This document shows, piece by piece, positions 15,115 through 23,149 of a DNA stretch of 57,905 nt. Within the stretch, counting starts at the first letter, position 1. Each line of letters starts with the position of its first letter. A program made the translations under genes and the position numbers. The stretch comes from Thermococcus sp. GTDB lineage: Archaea > Methanobacteriota_B > Thermococci > Thermococcales > Thermococcaceae. Location of the stretch: assembly GCA_027074805.1 (NCBI GenBank), contig JALTCK010000146.1:1-57905 (forward strand). Direction: 5' to 3'. A model generated the notes under the pieces. It was not told where the DNA came from and ran no database searches. It saw nothing but the letters and a program-made list of their open reading frames with translations.

Positions 15115-16392
15115 ATGGTAAGGGTTCACGTCGAGAGCTATGGCTGCACGAGGAACAGGGCCGACGGCGAGATAATGGAGGCCATCCTGGTTAGATCGGG
15201 TTATGAGCTCGCAGAAACGCCTGAAAGCGCGGACTACGTCGTCGTGAACACCTGCGCGGTCAAGGACCCGACGGAGAAGCACATGCGCGAGAGGATAAAG
15301 GAGCTCATCGACTCCGGAAAGAGGGTCATAGTCACCGGCTGTCTGACCCACGTCAACCCCTCCGCTATAGACCCTCGTGTCTCTGGAATCCTGGGAGTTA
15401 AGAGTATAGACAGGATTGCTGAAGCAATTGACGTTGCCGAGCGCGGGAGGAAGCTTATAAGCGTCGAGGGCTGGCGTGAGAGGAGCATCGACAAGCTTGA
15501 ACTCCCGAGACTCTGGAAGAGTGGCGTCGCCTTTGTAGTTCCGATAAGCGAGGGCTGTCTCAACGCCTGCACCTACTGTGCCACACGCTTCGCGAGGGGC
15601 GTTCTCAAGAGCTACAGGCCGGAACTCGTCGTCAGGTGGGTTAAGGAGGCACTGGCGAGGGGTTATAGGGAGATACAGCTCTCCAGCGAGGACACCGGTT
15701 GCTACGGCTTCGACATCGGCACGAACCTTGCCAAGCTCCTCGACGAGATAACAGCCATAGAGGGCGACTTCCGCGTTAGGGTCGGCATGATGAACCCCAA
15801 CCACGCGATAAAAATCCTCGATGAGCTGATCGAGGCCTACGGGAGCGGAAAAGTTTACAAGTTCCTTCACCTGCCGGTTCAGAGCGGCGACAATGAGATT
15901 CTGCGGAGAATGGGTAGGAACTACACCGTTGAGGAGTTTGAGGAGATCGTTCGGGAGTTCCGGCGGAAGGTTCCGGGCTTGAACCTAAACACTGATATAA
16001 TAGTGGGCTTTCCTGGCGAGACAGATGAGGCCTTCGAGAACACCCTCGGACTCGTCAAGCGCGTGAGGCCTGACAAGATAAACGTCTCCCGCTACTCGCC
16101 TCGGCCCGGTACGATAGCCGCCAAGTGGAAGCAGCTCCCCGGCTGGAAGGTAAAGGAGCGCTCAAGGCTTCTCCACAGGCTTAGACTTCAGATAGCTTAT
16201 GAAATAAATCGCTCCTACGTTGGAAAGACCCTCGAGGTTCTCGTTCATGGTGCGGGCAAGAAGGGTGGTACCGAGGGTAGAACCTTCAACTACAAGGAGA
16301 TTATACTCGACGCTGGAGAACCAGGAGAATTTACGAGCGTTTTGGTGGAATGGGTGGGATCAATGTACCTTAAAGGAGTAATAAAGGCATGA
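15115..16392 (+). CDS. tRNA t6A37 2-methylthiotransferase (e-MtaB/CDKAL1 type)
   Basis: A 425-residue radical SAM methylthiotransferase. The N-terminal UPF0004 domain starts VHVESYGCTRNRADG; the radical SAM motif CLNACTYC lies at residues 148-155; LPVQSGDNEILRRMGR and TDIIVGFPGETDEAF are typical, and a C-terminal TRAM domain begins near residue 360. It converts t6A37 to ms2t6A37 in tRNAs reading ANN codons. ATG 15115 lies about 25 nt from a TATA-like AACTTTTTTAAAC, so the message is probably leaderless. Archaeal members group with eukaryotic CDKAL1. Confidence 0.93.
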   Translation: MVRVHVESYGCTRNRADGEIMEAILVRSGYELAETPESADYVVVNTCAVKDPTEKHMRERIKELIDSGKRVIVTGCLTHVNPSAIDPRVSGILGVKSIDRIAEAIDVAERGRKLISVEGWRERSIDKLELPRLWKSGVAFVVPISEGCLNACTYCATRFARGVLKSYRPELVVRWVKEALARGYREIQLSSEDTGCYGFDIGTNLAKLLDEITAIEGDFRVRVGMMNPNHAIKILDELIEAYGSGKVYKFLHLPVQSGDNEILRRMGRNYTVEEFEEIVREFRRKVPGLNLNTDIIVGFPGETDEAFENTLGLVKRVRPDKINVSRYSPRPGTIAAKWKQLPGWKVKERSRLLHRLRLQIAYEINRSYVGKTLEVLVHGAGKKGGTEGRTFNYKEIILDAGEPGEFTSVLVEWVGSMYLKGVIKA

Positions 16393-16495
16393 GGAAGTTT
16401 TACATTGTTCGGTGTTGTGGTTTTAACATTCCACTCGGATATTCGAAGTTGAACCCCCTCACGTTTGCGGAGGATTGTCATAAATCTGCGGGGCA

Positions 16496-16509
16496 AAACT
16501 TTTATATTG
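16496..16509 (+). promoter_or_regulatory. TATA box of the small exported protein gene
   Basis: AAAACTTTTATATTG at 16495-16509 lies 46 nt before the ATG at 16555, leaving a leader of about 20 nt that holds GGAGGTGA. Confidence 0.6.
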
Positions 16510-16554
16510 ATTTGCCTCAAAAATTCCAAGGTACCCTATTGGAGGTGAAACCTC

Positions 16555-16947
16555 ATGAGAAATTCAACTAAGAGAAAAATCATACCGGTAGCGTTTGCGC
16601 TTGTACTGTCTTTGATTGGATCAGCGTTGGCTGTGCCAGTGATTCAAGTCAACGTTCAGCAGTTGGGTGCGGGCTCCAATGTGATTACGAGTGATGTCCA
16701 GCAAGCCAACATTACATGGATTCTCAGCACGACCAACCCCGATTACATTCAAGGGGTTACCTTCACACTGAATACCACAGTCTCAGGTACGATTTATGTG
16801 AAGCTTTATGACAGTTCAGGCGCTTTGATACAATATAACAAAACCGTGATTACAAACACTAATACTGGCACGGTTACGTTCAACCCCAACGTGGACATAG
16901 CCAGAGTTGCTAGAGTTTATGTTATATATGAGGGTCCAGCTCCGTGA
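16555..16947 (+). CDS. Small exported beta-rich protein, possible filament subunit
   Basis: A 130-residue protein with a signal peptide (KIIPVAFALVLSLIGSALA) and a mature part of about 104 residues, rich in Thr, Val, Asn and beta-strand patterns (VTFTLNTTVSGTIYVKLYD, VARVYVIYEG). GGAGGTGA lies 6 nt before ATG 16555. The next gene is a signal peptidase I. Exported beta-sandwich proteins paired with a dedicated signal peptidase recall the TasA/SipW arrangement of bacteria and bundling pili of archaea. No homology could be tested, so the filament role is a hypothesis. Confidence 0.6.
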   Translation: MRNSTKRKIIPVAFALVLSLIGSALAVPVIQVNVQQLGAGSNVITSDVQQANITWILSTTNPDYIQGVTFTLNTTVSGTIYVKLYDSSGALIQYNKTVITNTNTGTVTFNPNVDIARVARVYVIYEGPAP

Positions 16948-17165
16948 CAGGGATTGATACTATTCGGTGATTTCTTTTTCTTCCAAGTTTTGCCAAGTTG
17001 ATTCATCACAATCTGGAACTTCTCCCAAGCAACATCTCAACGGAAGGTGGATCCATACCGTCATCCTTTTATTTATGGCTGCTAAGGATTACATAGTTTG
17101 CCACGCTGGCTACTCAATAGGAACCTCGGATGGAGGTCGGGTGTAACTTTAATTAGGTGAGGTGA

Positions 17166-17735
17166 ATGGGAAAGCGTCGTTCCAGTATCCTCTCAGTAGT
17201 TTCATACGTTTTCTTTGCATTCGTAGCTCTAATCGTGGTTCTCCACTTCATCTTTGGCTTCCAGTATGTTGTAATCCTGACCAACTCTATGGAGCCCCAC
17301 ATTAATCCCAATGACTTGGTTGTAACGAGACCAGTTAATCCTGATCAACTTCATGTGGGGGACGTCATCTTATACAGAATAACGCTGGCCAACACCACTT
17401 ACAGGATAACCCATCGGATAGTTGCTATAAAAACCGATCCTTGGGGAAGGTATTACTTCATCACCAAGGGCGACAATCGGAAGTATGCAGACCCCTGGCG
17501 AGTTTACCCCGATCAGGTCATTGGAAAGGTCGTCCTGGTGGTCCCGAAGGTTGGACTCATCTGGCCTTACATTCCTCTGGTAAGCCTTGCTCTTTTTCTT
17601 CTCTTTATAGCGATGCTGGCCTACGACCTCGCCCTCCTTCTCTTGGAAGGGCCCCTTATAAGACCGAAATCAGGAAAAACTGACCTACTTGTGCTGAGGA
17701 GAAAGAAAATAAAGGTCTACCACTACAAGCGTTAG
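17166..17735 (+). CDS. Signal peptidase I (archaeal SPase, first copy)
   Basis: A 189-residue membrane protease with an N-terminal helix (VVSYVFFAFVALIVVLHFIF), the catalytic Ser in TNSMEPHI, a His in ITHRIVAI replacing the bacterial Lys, and an Asp in KGDNRKYADPW. A second helix follows near residue 145 and a basic tail ends the protein. ATG 17166 has GAGGTGA upstream. It follows the small exported protein by 218 nt and ends with a 4-nt stop overlap with the convergent cupin gene. A second, different SPase is encoded at 29717. Confidence 0.9.
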   Translation: MGKRRSSILSVVSYVFFAFVALIVVLHFIFGFQYVVILTNSMEPHINPNDLVVTRPVNPDQLHVGDVILYRITLANTTYRITHRIVAIKTDPWGRYYFITKGDNRKYADPWRVYPDQVIGKVVLVVPKVGLIWPYIPLVSLALFLLFIAMLAYDLALLLLEGPLIRPKSGKTDLLVLRRKKIKVYHYKR

Positions 17736-18088
17736 GCCCATTCATCATCGGGAATGGCTTCTTTCTTGGCAGGAATTATGCAGAGGAATTCGAGCGTTTC
17801 CCCGGTGGCTTTGTAGCCGTGGGGCTCGTTGGGGGGAACGTATAGAAAAGTTCCAGGTTTCACATGTACATCCTCTTCTCCGTTGGTTATTATTCCCTCA
17901 CCTTTCAGAACGAATATCTCGTGTTCCCAGTCATGGTTGTGAATTGGTATCTCTGCCCCCTTCTTGAGAACAAAGTAGCGCATCGCGTAGTTCTTTGCAC
18001 CGAGCTTCGGGGAAACGAGCCAGCGGATGGTTACTCCATCAAAACCAGTTTCCTTCTCGGGAACTTCGGTATAGTGTTTGGCTATCAT
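17732..18088 (-). CDS. Cupin-domain protein
   Basis: A 118-residue single-domain cupin. The first metal motif is HNHDWEHEIFVLKGEG and the second is PGTFLYVPPNEPHGY, giving the usual His/Glu/His ligands. Substrate cannot be told; such proteins range from isomerases to dioxygenases. GGTGATTTC precedes the ATG at 18088. The stop TAA shares the TTAG tetranucleotide with the stop of the convergent signal peptidase gene. Confidence 0.85.
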   Translation of the reverse strand: MIAKHYTEVPEKETGFDGVTIRWLVSPKLGAKNYAMRYFVLKKGAEIPIHNHDWEHEIFVLKGEGIITNGEEDVHVKPGTFLYVPPNEPHGYKATGETLEFLCIIPAKKEAIPDDEWA

Positions 18089-18170
18089 GAAATCACCATA
18101 ACGACTTCACCGGTTCACTATTTAAAGGTAAGTTCTTTAAGGCATGTTCCTATTTCATTCGGTGGATGGT

Positions 18171-19811
18171 ATGCGAAGTAGTATTGGGTTGATATTGATT
18201 CTGCTGGTTGGACTTTCGGTCCTCGCCAGCGGCTGCATAAGCAGTAGCTCATCGACCTCTACAACGTCCTCGACTTCGGCGACGTCAACGGTGCCTGAAA
18301 CGGGAATTGACTTTGGAAAATACCCCCCAGGAGGCGTCATAGGACACTGGAACGAGATATTTGGAAAGACGTTCTACGTCAGCCCAGGTTACGAGGGGAT
18401 GGTTAAGGCCTACTTCCCGGATGCTGTGATAAAGCCTGCCTCAGAGTACGATGGCTCAGGTATTGCCGTCCTCTCTCCTGGAGAGGGGCGTCCAAAGCTC
18501 AGAGGTAAGCCAGTCCACATAACGAAGCTTGACTATTTCGGCTACGTCGCCTATCGCTACGGGCTGGATTTTCCGGGCCCGTGGGAGGGGGTTATAGCGG
18601 CTCTCAATTCTGACAAGGGTGGAACCCTCATAATCACTGGAACGAGCAGGGCAGGAGTTGGCGCGGCACTGAACTTCCTCAGGGGCGTTGAGGAAGGCAA
18701 GTTGACCGTTGACAGGAACGCGCTCGTGAGGAAAAGTGACTTTGAGGGCCTTGTTGTGAAGGAGATAGGCGACGTCAACATGAACGGAGTTCCGGATAAG
18801 GGTGAGCTCGTAAAACTGTACCAGCTCTCCTTTGAGGAGCCCTTCCAGTACTACTGGCGCGTCATAGGCGGGGAGAACGTTACCGTCAGCGGGGGGTTCA
18901 TAAAGCTCGTCAACGGCACGACGGTCTACATAAGGGCACTCGGCTTCAACGTCACCGTTAATGTAAGGAACCCTGTCGGCCTGAATCTCACCTACGTTGT
19001 CGAGAACGTGAATCCAGATTTCCTGAACCTACCGGAGGGCGCGCGGGTTAATGGGACAGAAGTCATCGTGAATACGTCTGGCTCTTTCTCACTCACTCCG
19101 AAGCCAGTCCAGGACTATTACGTGCTTGCCTTCGGTGACCACAGGCCCCCGAGTGGGGATGAAGTTCCGGGGGTCTTCCTGAAGATAATCTCCGATGTTA
19201 ACAACGAAACCGGTGCCTTCATAATAGATGGCGGCGACCTAGTTTATTCCGGAACTATATGGCAGTGGGACAACCTCATGAAGGTCTGGAAGTGGAACAA
19301 ACCGATATTCATTGCTCCCGGGAACCACGAGTACCAGGGGGAGGGTATAAGTGTCTACCACTATCTCTTCGGGCCAACAGAGTATGCCTTTAGCTTGGGA
19401 GGCTACAGGTACATCTTTGACAACGATGTTATGGGTGACTATGTCCTGAGTGAGAAGCAACTTCAGTGGATAAAGGAGCAGATGGAGATAGCTAGGAAGC
19501 GCGGAGAGAGGCCGGTGGTGGTCATGCACGCTCCACCCTACGATCCGAGACCTGGAGGAGACGATCATGCCATGGATGCTGAGAGCGCCAAAAAACTCCT
19601 TGAGCTGATGAAAACCTACGGGGCCTTCGGAATTTTCAGCCACATACACATATACTGGGACGGAACCTACGACGGAGTGCACTTCATAATCACCGGTGGC
19701 GGTGGTGCTCCTTTGTATGCACCTGAAAACGAGGGTGGCTTCTACCACTACGTTGTCCTCGATATGAAGGCGGGAGGAGACATCGGCGTAAAGGTCATTA
19801 AGGTCTCCTGA
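18171..19811 (+). CDS. Calcineurin-like phosphoesterase lipoprotein
   Basis: A 546-residue surface lipoprotein. The signal peptide ends in VLASGC, followed by a Ser/Thr-rich linker. Residues about 40-300 form a domain I do not recognise. A metallophosphatase domain follows with FGDHRPPSG, FIIDGGDLVYSG, APGNHEYQG, VVMHAPPYDP and FSHIHIYWDG, which are the metal-binding motifs of this superfamily. ATG 18171 is preferred over an ATG nine codons upstream because it gives a normal signal peptide. Proximity to the phosphate transporter suggests extracellular phosphate release, which is inference. Confidence 0.85.
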   Translation: MRSSIGLILILLVGLSVLASGCISSSSSTSTTSSTSATSTVPETGIDFGKYPPGGVIGHWNEIFGKTFYVSPGYEGMVKAYFPDAVIKPASEYDGSGIAVLSPGEGRPKLRGKPVHITKLDYFGYVAYRYGLDFPGPWEGVIAALNSDKGGTLIITGTSRAGVGAALNFLRGVEEGKLTVDRNALVRKSDFEGLVVKEIGDVNMNGVPDKGELVKLYQLSFEEPFQYYWRVIGGENVTVSGGFIKLVNGTTVYIRALGFNVTVNVRNPVGLNLTYVVENVNPDFLNLPEGARVNGTEVIVNTSGSFSLTPKPVQDYYVLAFGDHRPPSGDEVPGVFLKIISDVNNETGAFIIDGGDLVYSGTIWQWDNLMKVWKWNKPIFIAPGNHEYQGEGISVYHYLFGPTEYAFSLGGYRYIFDNDVMGDYVLSEKQLQWIKEQMEIARKRGERPVVVMHAPPYDPRPGGDDHAMDAESAKKLLELMKTYGAFGIFSHIHIYWDGTYDGVHFIITGGGGAPLYAPENEGGFYHYVVLDMKAGGDIGVKVIKVS

Positions 19812-19873
19812 TTTTATATTTATTCTATTTGCCCCTATATAGGGATCCCTAGATGACTATATTCTACTGCGAC

Positions 19874-19888
19874 AAGATATTTATAGGA
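19874..19888 (+). promoter_or_regulatory. TATA box of the phosphate transporter gene
   Basis: AGATATTTATAGG at 19875-19887 lies about 28 nt before the GTG at 19908, suggesting a leaderless or nearly leaderless message. Confidence 0.5.
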
Positions 19889-19907
19889 TTCCCTGTACTC
19901 CCTACCG

Positions 19908-21128
19908 GTGGTACCTGTGGATGCATGGCTGGTAGTCACCGTGATACTGGGGTTCTCCATGGCGTGGGCAATAGGTGCCAACGATGCTGCCAATTCGATG
20001 AGCACCGCCGTCGGTGCCAAGGCAATAACACCAAGACAGGCGGTTCTTATAGCGGGCATCCTTGAGTTCACGGGTGCGTATTTCTTTGGAAAGAGTGTCA
20101 CTGAGACGATAAGGAAGGGAATCCTCGATCCTACAAGGATAACCGACCCCAATGTCCTTGTATACGGTTCAATAGCCGCGCTTCTTGCAGCCACCATCTG
20201 GCTCCTCATAGCCACTAAGTTTGGACTTCCAGTTTCAACGACCCATTCGATAATAGGGGGCATAGTCGGCTACGGAATCGTTTACGCTGGTCTCTCAGTA
20301 GTCAATTGGGGTAAAATGACGCAGGTTGTCTTAAGCTGGATTCTCTCTCCGATAATTGGGGCTATAATGGCATATCTTGTTTTCAAGGCCCTAACCAAGA
20401 GCATATTTGAGAAAGAGGATCCAGTTAGAAGCGCCCGTCTCTGGTCGCCCTTTTGGATTGGGTTGGCATTCGTCGTTATAGGAACGATGTTCTACATCAA
20501 GGTGCTCCACGGTAAAGAGCTTAAGATGGGGATTCTGATGTACGGGATTCCACTCGGAATCATTGTCTTTGCGATAACCTACGTCCTCATCAAACTCCGT
20601 TTCCCGAGCAGTGATCCGTTTATAGGTGTTGAGGCAATATTCAAGAAAGTTCAGGTGATAACATCCGGCTACGTTGCCCTTGCCCACGGGGCCAATGACG
20701 TGGCCAATGCCATCGGTCCTGTTGCGGCCGTTTACGCTGTTGCTACGATGGGCCTCCCGGGAATGAAGGTGCCGGTCCCTCACTGGATACTAGCCCTTGG
20801 AGGCCTTGGAATAGCCGTTGGTGTGGCTACATATGGTTATCGTGTCATGGAGACCGTTGGCAAGAAGATAACGGAGCTGACGAACACGAGGGGTTTTACA
20901 ATTGATTTCTCTGCAGCAACGGTTGTCCTCGCGGCGAGCTGGCTTGGACTGCCCATTTCGACGACTCACACGGTGGTGGGCGCAGTTATAGGAATCGGGC
21001 TCGCAAGGGGAGTAAAGGCAATAAACACGGATATCGTTAGGGACATAGTAATCTCATGGTTCGTTACCGTTCCGGTCGCAGGTCTGATAAGCGCGGCCAT
21101 ATTCAAGGTCTTGATGTTGGTGGGGTGA
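19908..21128 (+). CDS. pit: PiT-family phosphate permease
   Basis: A 406-residue inorganic phosphate transporter with about ten helices. The duplicated signature GANDAANS (near residue 23) and GANDVANA (near residue 261) defines the family, and the second duplicated sequence is LPVSTTHSIIGG and LPISTTHTVVGA. It imports phosphate by ion symport. GTG 19908 is taken as the start; GTG 19917 with GGTGGT upstream is equally possible. The PhoU-like gene follows 4 nt later. Confidence 0.93.
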   Translation: MVPVDAWLVVTVILGFSMAWAIGANDAANSMSTAVGAKAITPRQAVLIAGILEFTGAYFFGKSVTETIRKGILDPTRITDPNVLVYGSIAALLAATIWLLIATKFGLPVSTTHSIIGGIVGYGIVYAGLSVVNWGKMTQVVLSWILSPIIGAIMAYLVFKALTKSIFEKEDPVRSARLWSPFWIGLAFVVIGTMFYIKVLHGKELKMGILMYGIPLGIIVFAITYVLIKLRFPSSDPFIGVEAIFKKVQVITSGYVALAHGANDVANAIGPVAAVYAVATMGLPGMKVPVPHWILALGGLGIAVGVATYGYRVMETVGKKITELTNTRGFTIDFSAATVVLAASWLGLPISTTHTVVGAVIGIGLARGVKAINTDIVRDIVISWFVTVPVAGLISAAIFKVLMLVG

Positions 21129-21132
21129 TACA

Positions 21133-21807
21133 ATGCAGGTGTGGACGAAGCTGTTCGCAAAGAGTCCTTTTAAGCCACTGATAAAGCACGCCGAAGTGGT
21201 TCTCGAGACGGTTGAGACTCTTGAGAAAGCCCTTCAAGCATGGTATGATGGACACTACGGTGAGATGGGGAAGATGGCTGTCGAGGTCGATCGCCTTGAG
21301 GACGTTGCAGACAGGATAAAAGAGGAAATCCGGGACTCCCTCAGCTCGAAGCTCATGATGGCAGTCGCAAGGGAGGATGTGCTTATATACCTACACATGC
21401 AGGACAAGGTGGCCGATGCCGCCGAAGACACGGCAAAATGGCTCTTGATAAAGAGGCCGGGAGAGATCCTCCCCGAGATAAAGGATCTGATACTGGAGAT
21501 GGGAAGGGAGAGCATAAAGGCCGCGAAGCTCGTTTACGAGGCCATAGTTCAGATGGACCGCGTCATTGAGAGCGGCTTTTCCGAGGGAGAGATAGAGAGG
21601 GAGTACGGAATAATACGGGAGATAGAGGCGGTCGAGAACAAGATAGACGGCCTCGACACGAAGCTGATGCAGCTCGTCTTCGAGAACGCGGATAAAATGA
21701 ACTGGGCGGAGGGTTTCTACATCCTCAACATAGCGCGAACGCTCAGCAACATCTCGGACAAGGCGAAAGATGCAGCCGAGAGGATAAGGCTCATGATGAA
21801 CAAGTGA
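21133..21807 (+). CDS. PhoU-like DUF47 protein, phosphate transport partner
   Basis: A 224-residue all-helical protein of the DUF47/PhoU-like family (TIGR00153). It begins FAKSPFKPLIKHAEVV and contains the repeated E/D-rich helices of this family (EVDRLEDVADRIKEEIR and IREIEAVENKIDGLD). Such proteins are almost always encoded next to PiT permeases and are thought to regulate them. It starts 4 nt after pit and must be cotranscribed with it. Confidence 0.92.
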   Translation: MQVWTKLFAKSPFKPLIKHAEVVLETVETLEKALQAWYDGHYGEMGKMAVEVDRLEDVADRIKEEIRDSLSSKLMMAVAREDVLIYLHMQDKVADAAEDTAKWLLIKRPGEILPEIKDLILEMGRESIKAAKLVYEAIVQMDRVIESGFSEGEIEREYGIIREIEAVENKIDGLDTKLMQLVFENADKMNWAEGFYILNIARTLSNISDKAKDAAERIRLMMNK

Positions 21808-21862
21808 GCCTATTTATCCTTTTATTATCCCTGGAAGAATAGCAAGAGGAAGAACGAGAGGT

Positions 21863-22090
21863 TCAGATGGCTATCATCGTCGATGTCATCTGTATCTCTG
21901 ACATCTTCCTTATCTTCTCCGTGATGAACTGGTCGAGGTCCTTGAGCGTGTCGGTCTCGACCTTCACAACGAGGTCGTACTCTCCATAGACAACGTAAGC
22001 CTCCTTAACCTCAGGCATGGCGAGAAGCTTCTCCATGACTTCCCTTTCCTTTCCAGCGGCCGTAACCATCAAAATAAAAGCCGTCACCAT
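21863..22090 (-). CDS. Stand-alone Lrp/AsnC ligand-binding (RAM) domain protein
   Basis: A 75-residue protein consisting of one RAM domain (MVTAFILMVTAAGKE, then VKEAYVVYGEYDLVVKVETDTL and IRKMSEIQMTSTMIAI). It has no DNA-binding domain. Such proteins form oligomers binding amino acids and may modulate full-length Lrp proteins. ATG 22090 is chosen because GGTGAT lies 3-8 nt upstream; the frame is open further but crosses the divergent promoter. Confidence 0.9.
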   Translation of the reverse strand: MVTAFILMVTAAGKEREVMEKLLAMPEVKEAYVVYGEYDLVVKVETDTLKDLDQFITEKIRKMSEIQMTSTMIAI

Positions 22091-22142
22091 GGCTATCACC
22101 AAAAGTATTTTATCGGCCCAGTATTTAAGCTTATCGAGGCAT

Positions 22143-22790
22143 ATGTTCGACCACTTGATAAGCAAAGCTCAACTGGAGCGCTTTTATTCCCACATGGAAA
22201 GCTTGGGCGTTGGTGAAATTAGGCAATATGCCAAGGGAACCACCGGTTTGGTATTCAGGGGGAGAATGGGTGAAAAAGAAGTCATGATAAAACTCCAGAG
22301 GCCGGATTCTCCGAGGCAGAATTTTGCCCGGGAAGCGAAGGTAATCCGCGCCCTTGAGCCCTTCAACGTAACTCCCCCCTTAGTCACCTACGGGAAGTTT
22401 GAGGGCCTTCATTTTCTGATACGTGAATTCGCGCCGGGAAAAATGCTGCTCCACGCCACTCTGGAAAAGCGCCACCTCTTTGAGATAGTCGAGAAGACGG
22501 CCCTTCTCGACCGAGTTGGTCTTGACCATGGACAGATACAGGGGGGTAAGCACATAATAATCGGAGAGCGTGTTTATTTGATCGACTTTGAGAAAGCTGG
22601 CTGGAGGAAGCCGAGGAACTTGACATCCGCGATGGCAATGCTATTTCTTAACGGCAACTACATTTCCCGTAGGTTGGGGGAGAAGTTCGGAATTGAGGAC
22701 GCTTTTCTCTCCAAGCTGGGAAGTGAGCTCAGAGAATACAAAAGGACGGGGAGAATATCAGGTGTTCTGAGCCTTCTTTCTCGCCTTTAA
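22143..22790 (+). CDS. Predicted Ser/Thr protein kinase, RIO/COG2112-like
   Basis: A 215-residue minimal kinase-like protein. KGTTGLVFRG serves as the nucleotide loop, MIKLQR carries the ATP-binding Lys, REAKVIRAL the helix C Glu, LDHGQIQGGKHIII stands at the catalytic loop and YLIDFEKAG takes the place of DFG. The catalytic HGD Asp is not seen in the usual position. ATG 22143 lies about 25 nt from GTATTTAAG, so the message is probably leaderless. It diverges from the RAM-domain gene with only 52 nt between the starts. Confidence 0.8.
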   Translation: MFDHLISKAQLERFYSHMESLGVGEIRQYAKGTTGLVFRGRMGEKEVMIKLQRPDSPRQNFAREAKVIRALEPFNVTPPLVTYGKFEGLHFLIREFAPGKMLLHATLEKRHLFEIVEKTALLDRVGLDHGQIQGGKHIIIGERVYLIDFEKAGWRKPRNLTSAMAMLFLNGNYISRRLGEKFGIEDAFLSKLGSELREYKRTGRISGVLSLLSRL

Positions 22791-23084
22791 CCTGTCCGCA
22801 TATATGGCCAGAAGAGGGATGACGATGGCCATCGCTATGAGTCCCATCCTGGGGTCCCAGAGGTAGTTAAAGGCTAGTATAACCACTATAGCAATCCCGA
22901 TCATGACGAAGAGATCCCTATCGTATAGTCTTGACTTCGCGAGTACGTTCTGCTCCCTAGCGGTGTACGCTAGATACAGTGGTATCCCAATCGCAGCTAT
23001 GCCTATTCCGGCGTAGCTTTTCGTGAGAAACGAAAACACGATCCCGGCGATGAGGATTCCACCTATTCCCCAGCTCTCCTTCAC
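22758..23084 (-). CDS. Small membrane protein, four helices, function unknown
   Basis: A 108-residue protein with about four hydrophobic helices (GIGGILIAGIVFSFL, YAGIGIAAIGIPLYLAYTA, LFVMIGIAIVVILAFNYLW, GLIAMAIVIPLLAIYA) and a basic C-terminus. GGTGAGAGAGTGAAGG lies upstream, so translation may start at GTG or ATG near 23084. Its end overlaps the convergent kinase gene by 33 nt. No family recognised. Confidence 0.7.
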   Translation of the reverse strand: MKESWGIGGILIAGIVFSFLTKSYAGIGIAAIGIPLYLAYTAREQNVLAKSRLYDRDLFVMIGIAIVVILAFNYLWDPRMGLIAMAIVIPLLAIYADRLKARKKAQNT

Positions 23085-23149
23085 TCTCTCACCTCCGGGG
23101 GTTAGACTTAAATACTTTTAAAGCTCTCTCATATTGAGGTGATACCGTT

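Noticed and set aside
16389..16571. 60-codon frame after the methylthiotransferase
   Set aside because: It crosses the TATA box and leader of the next gene and has no recognisable features beyond its first few residues.
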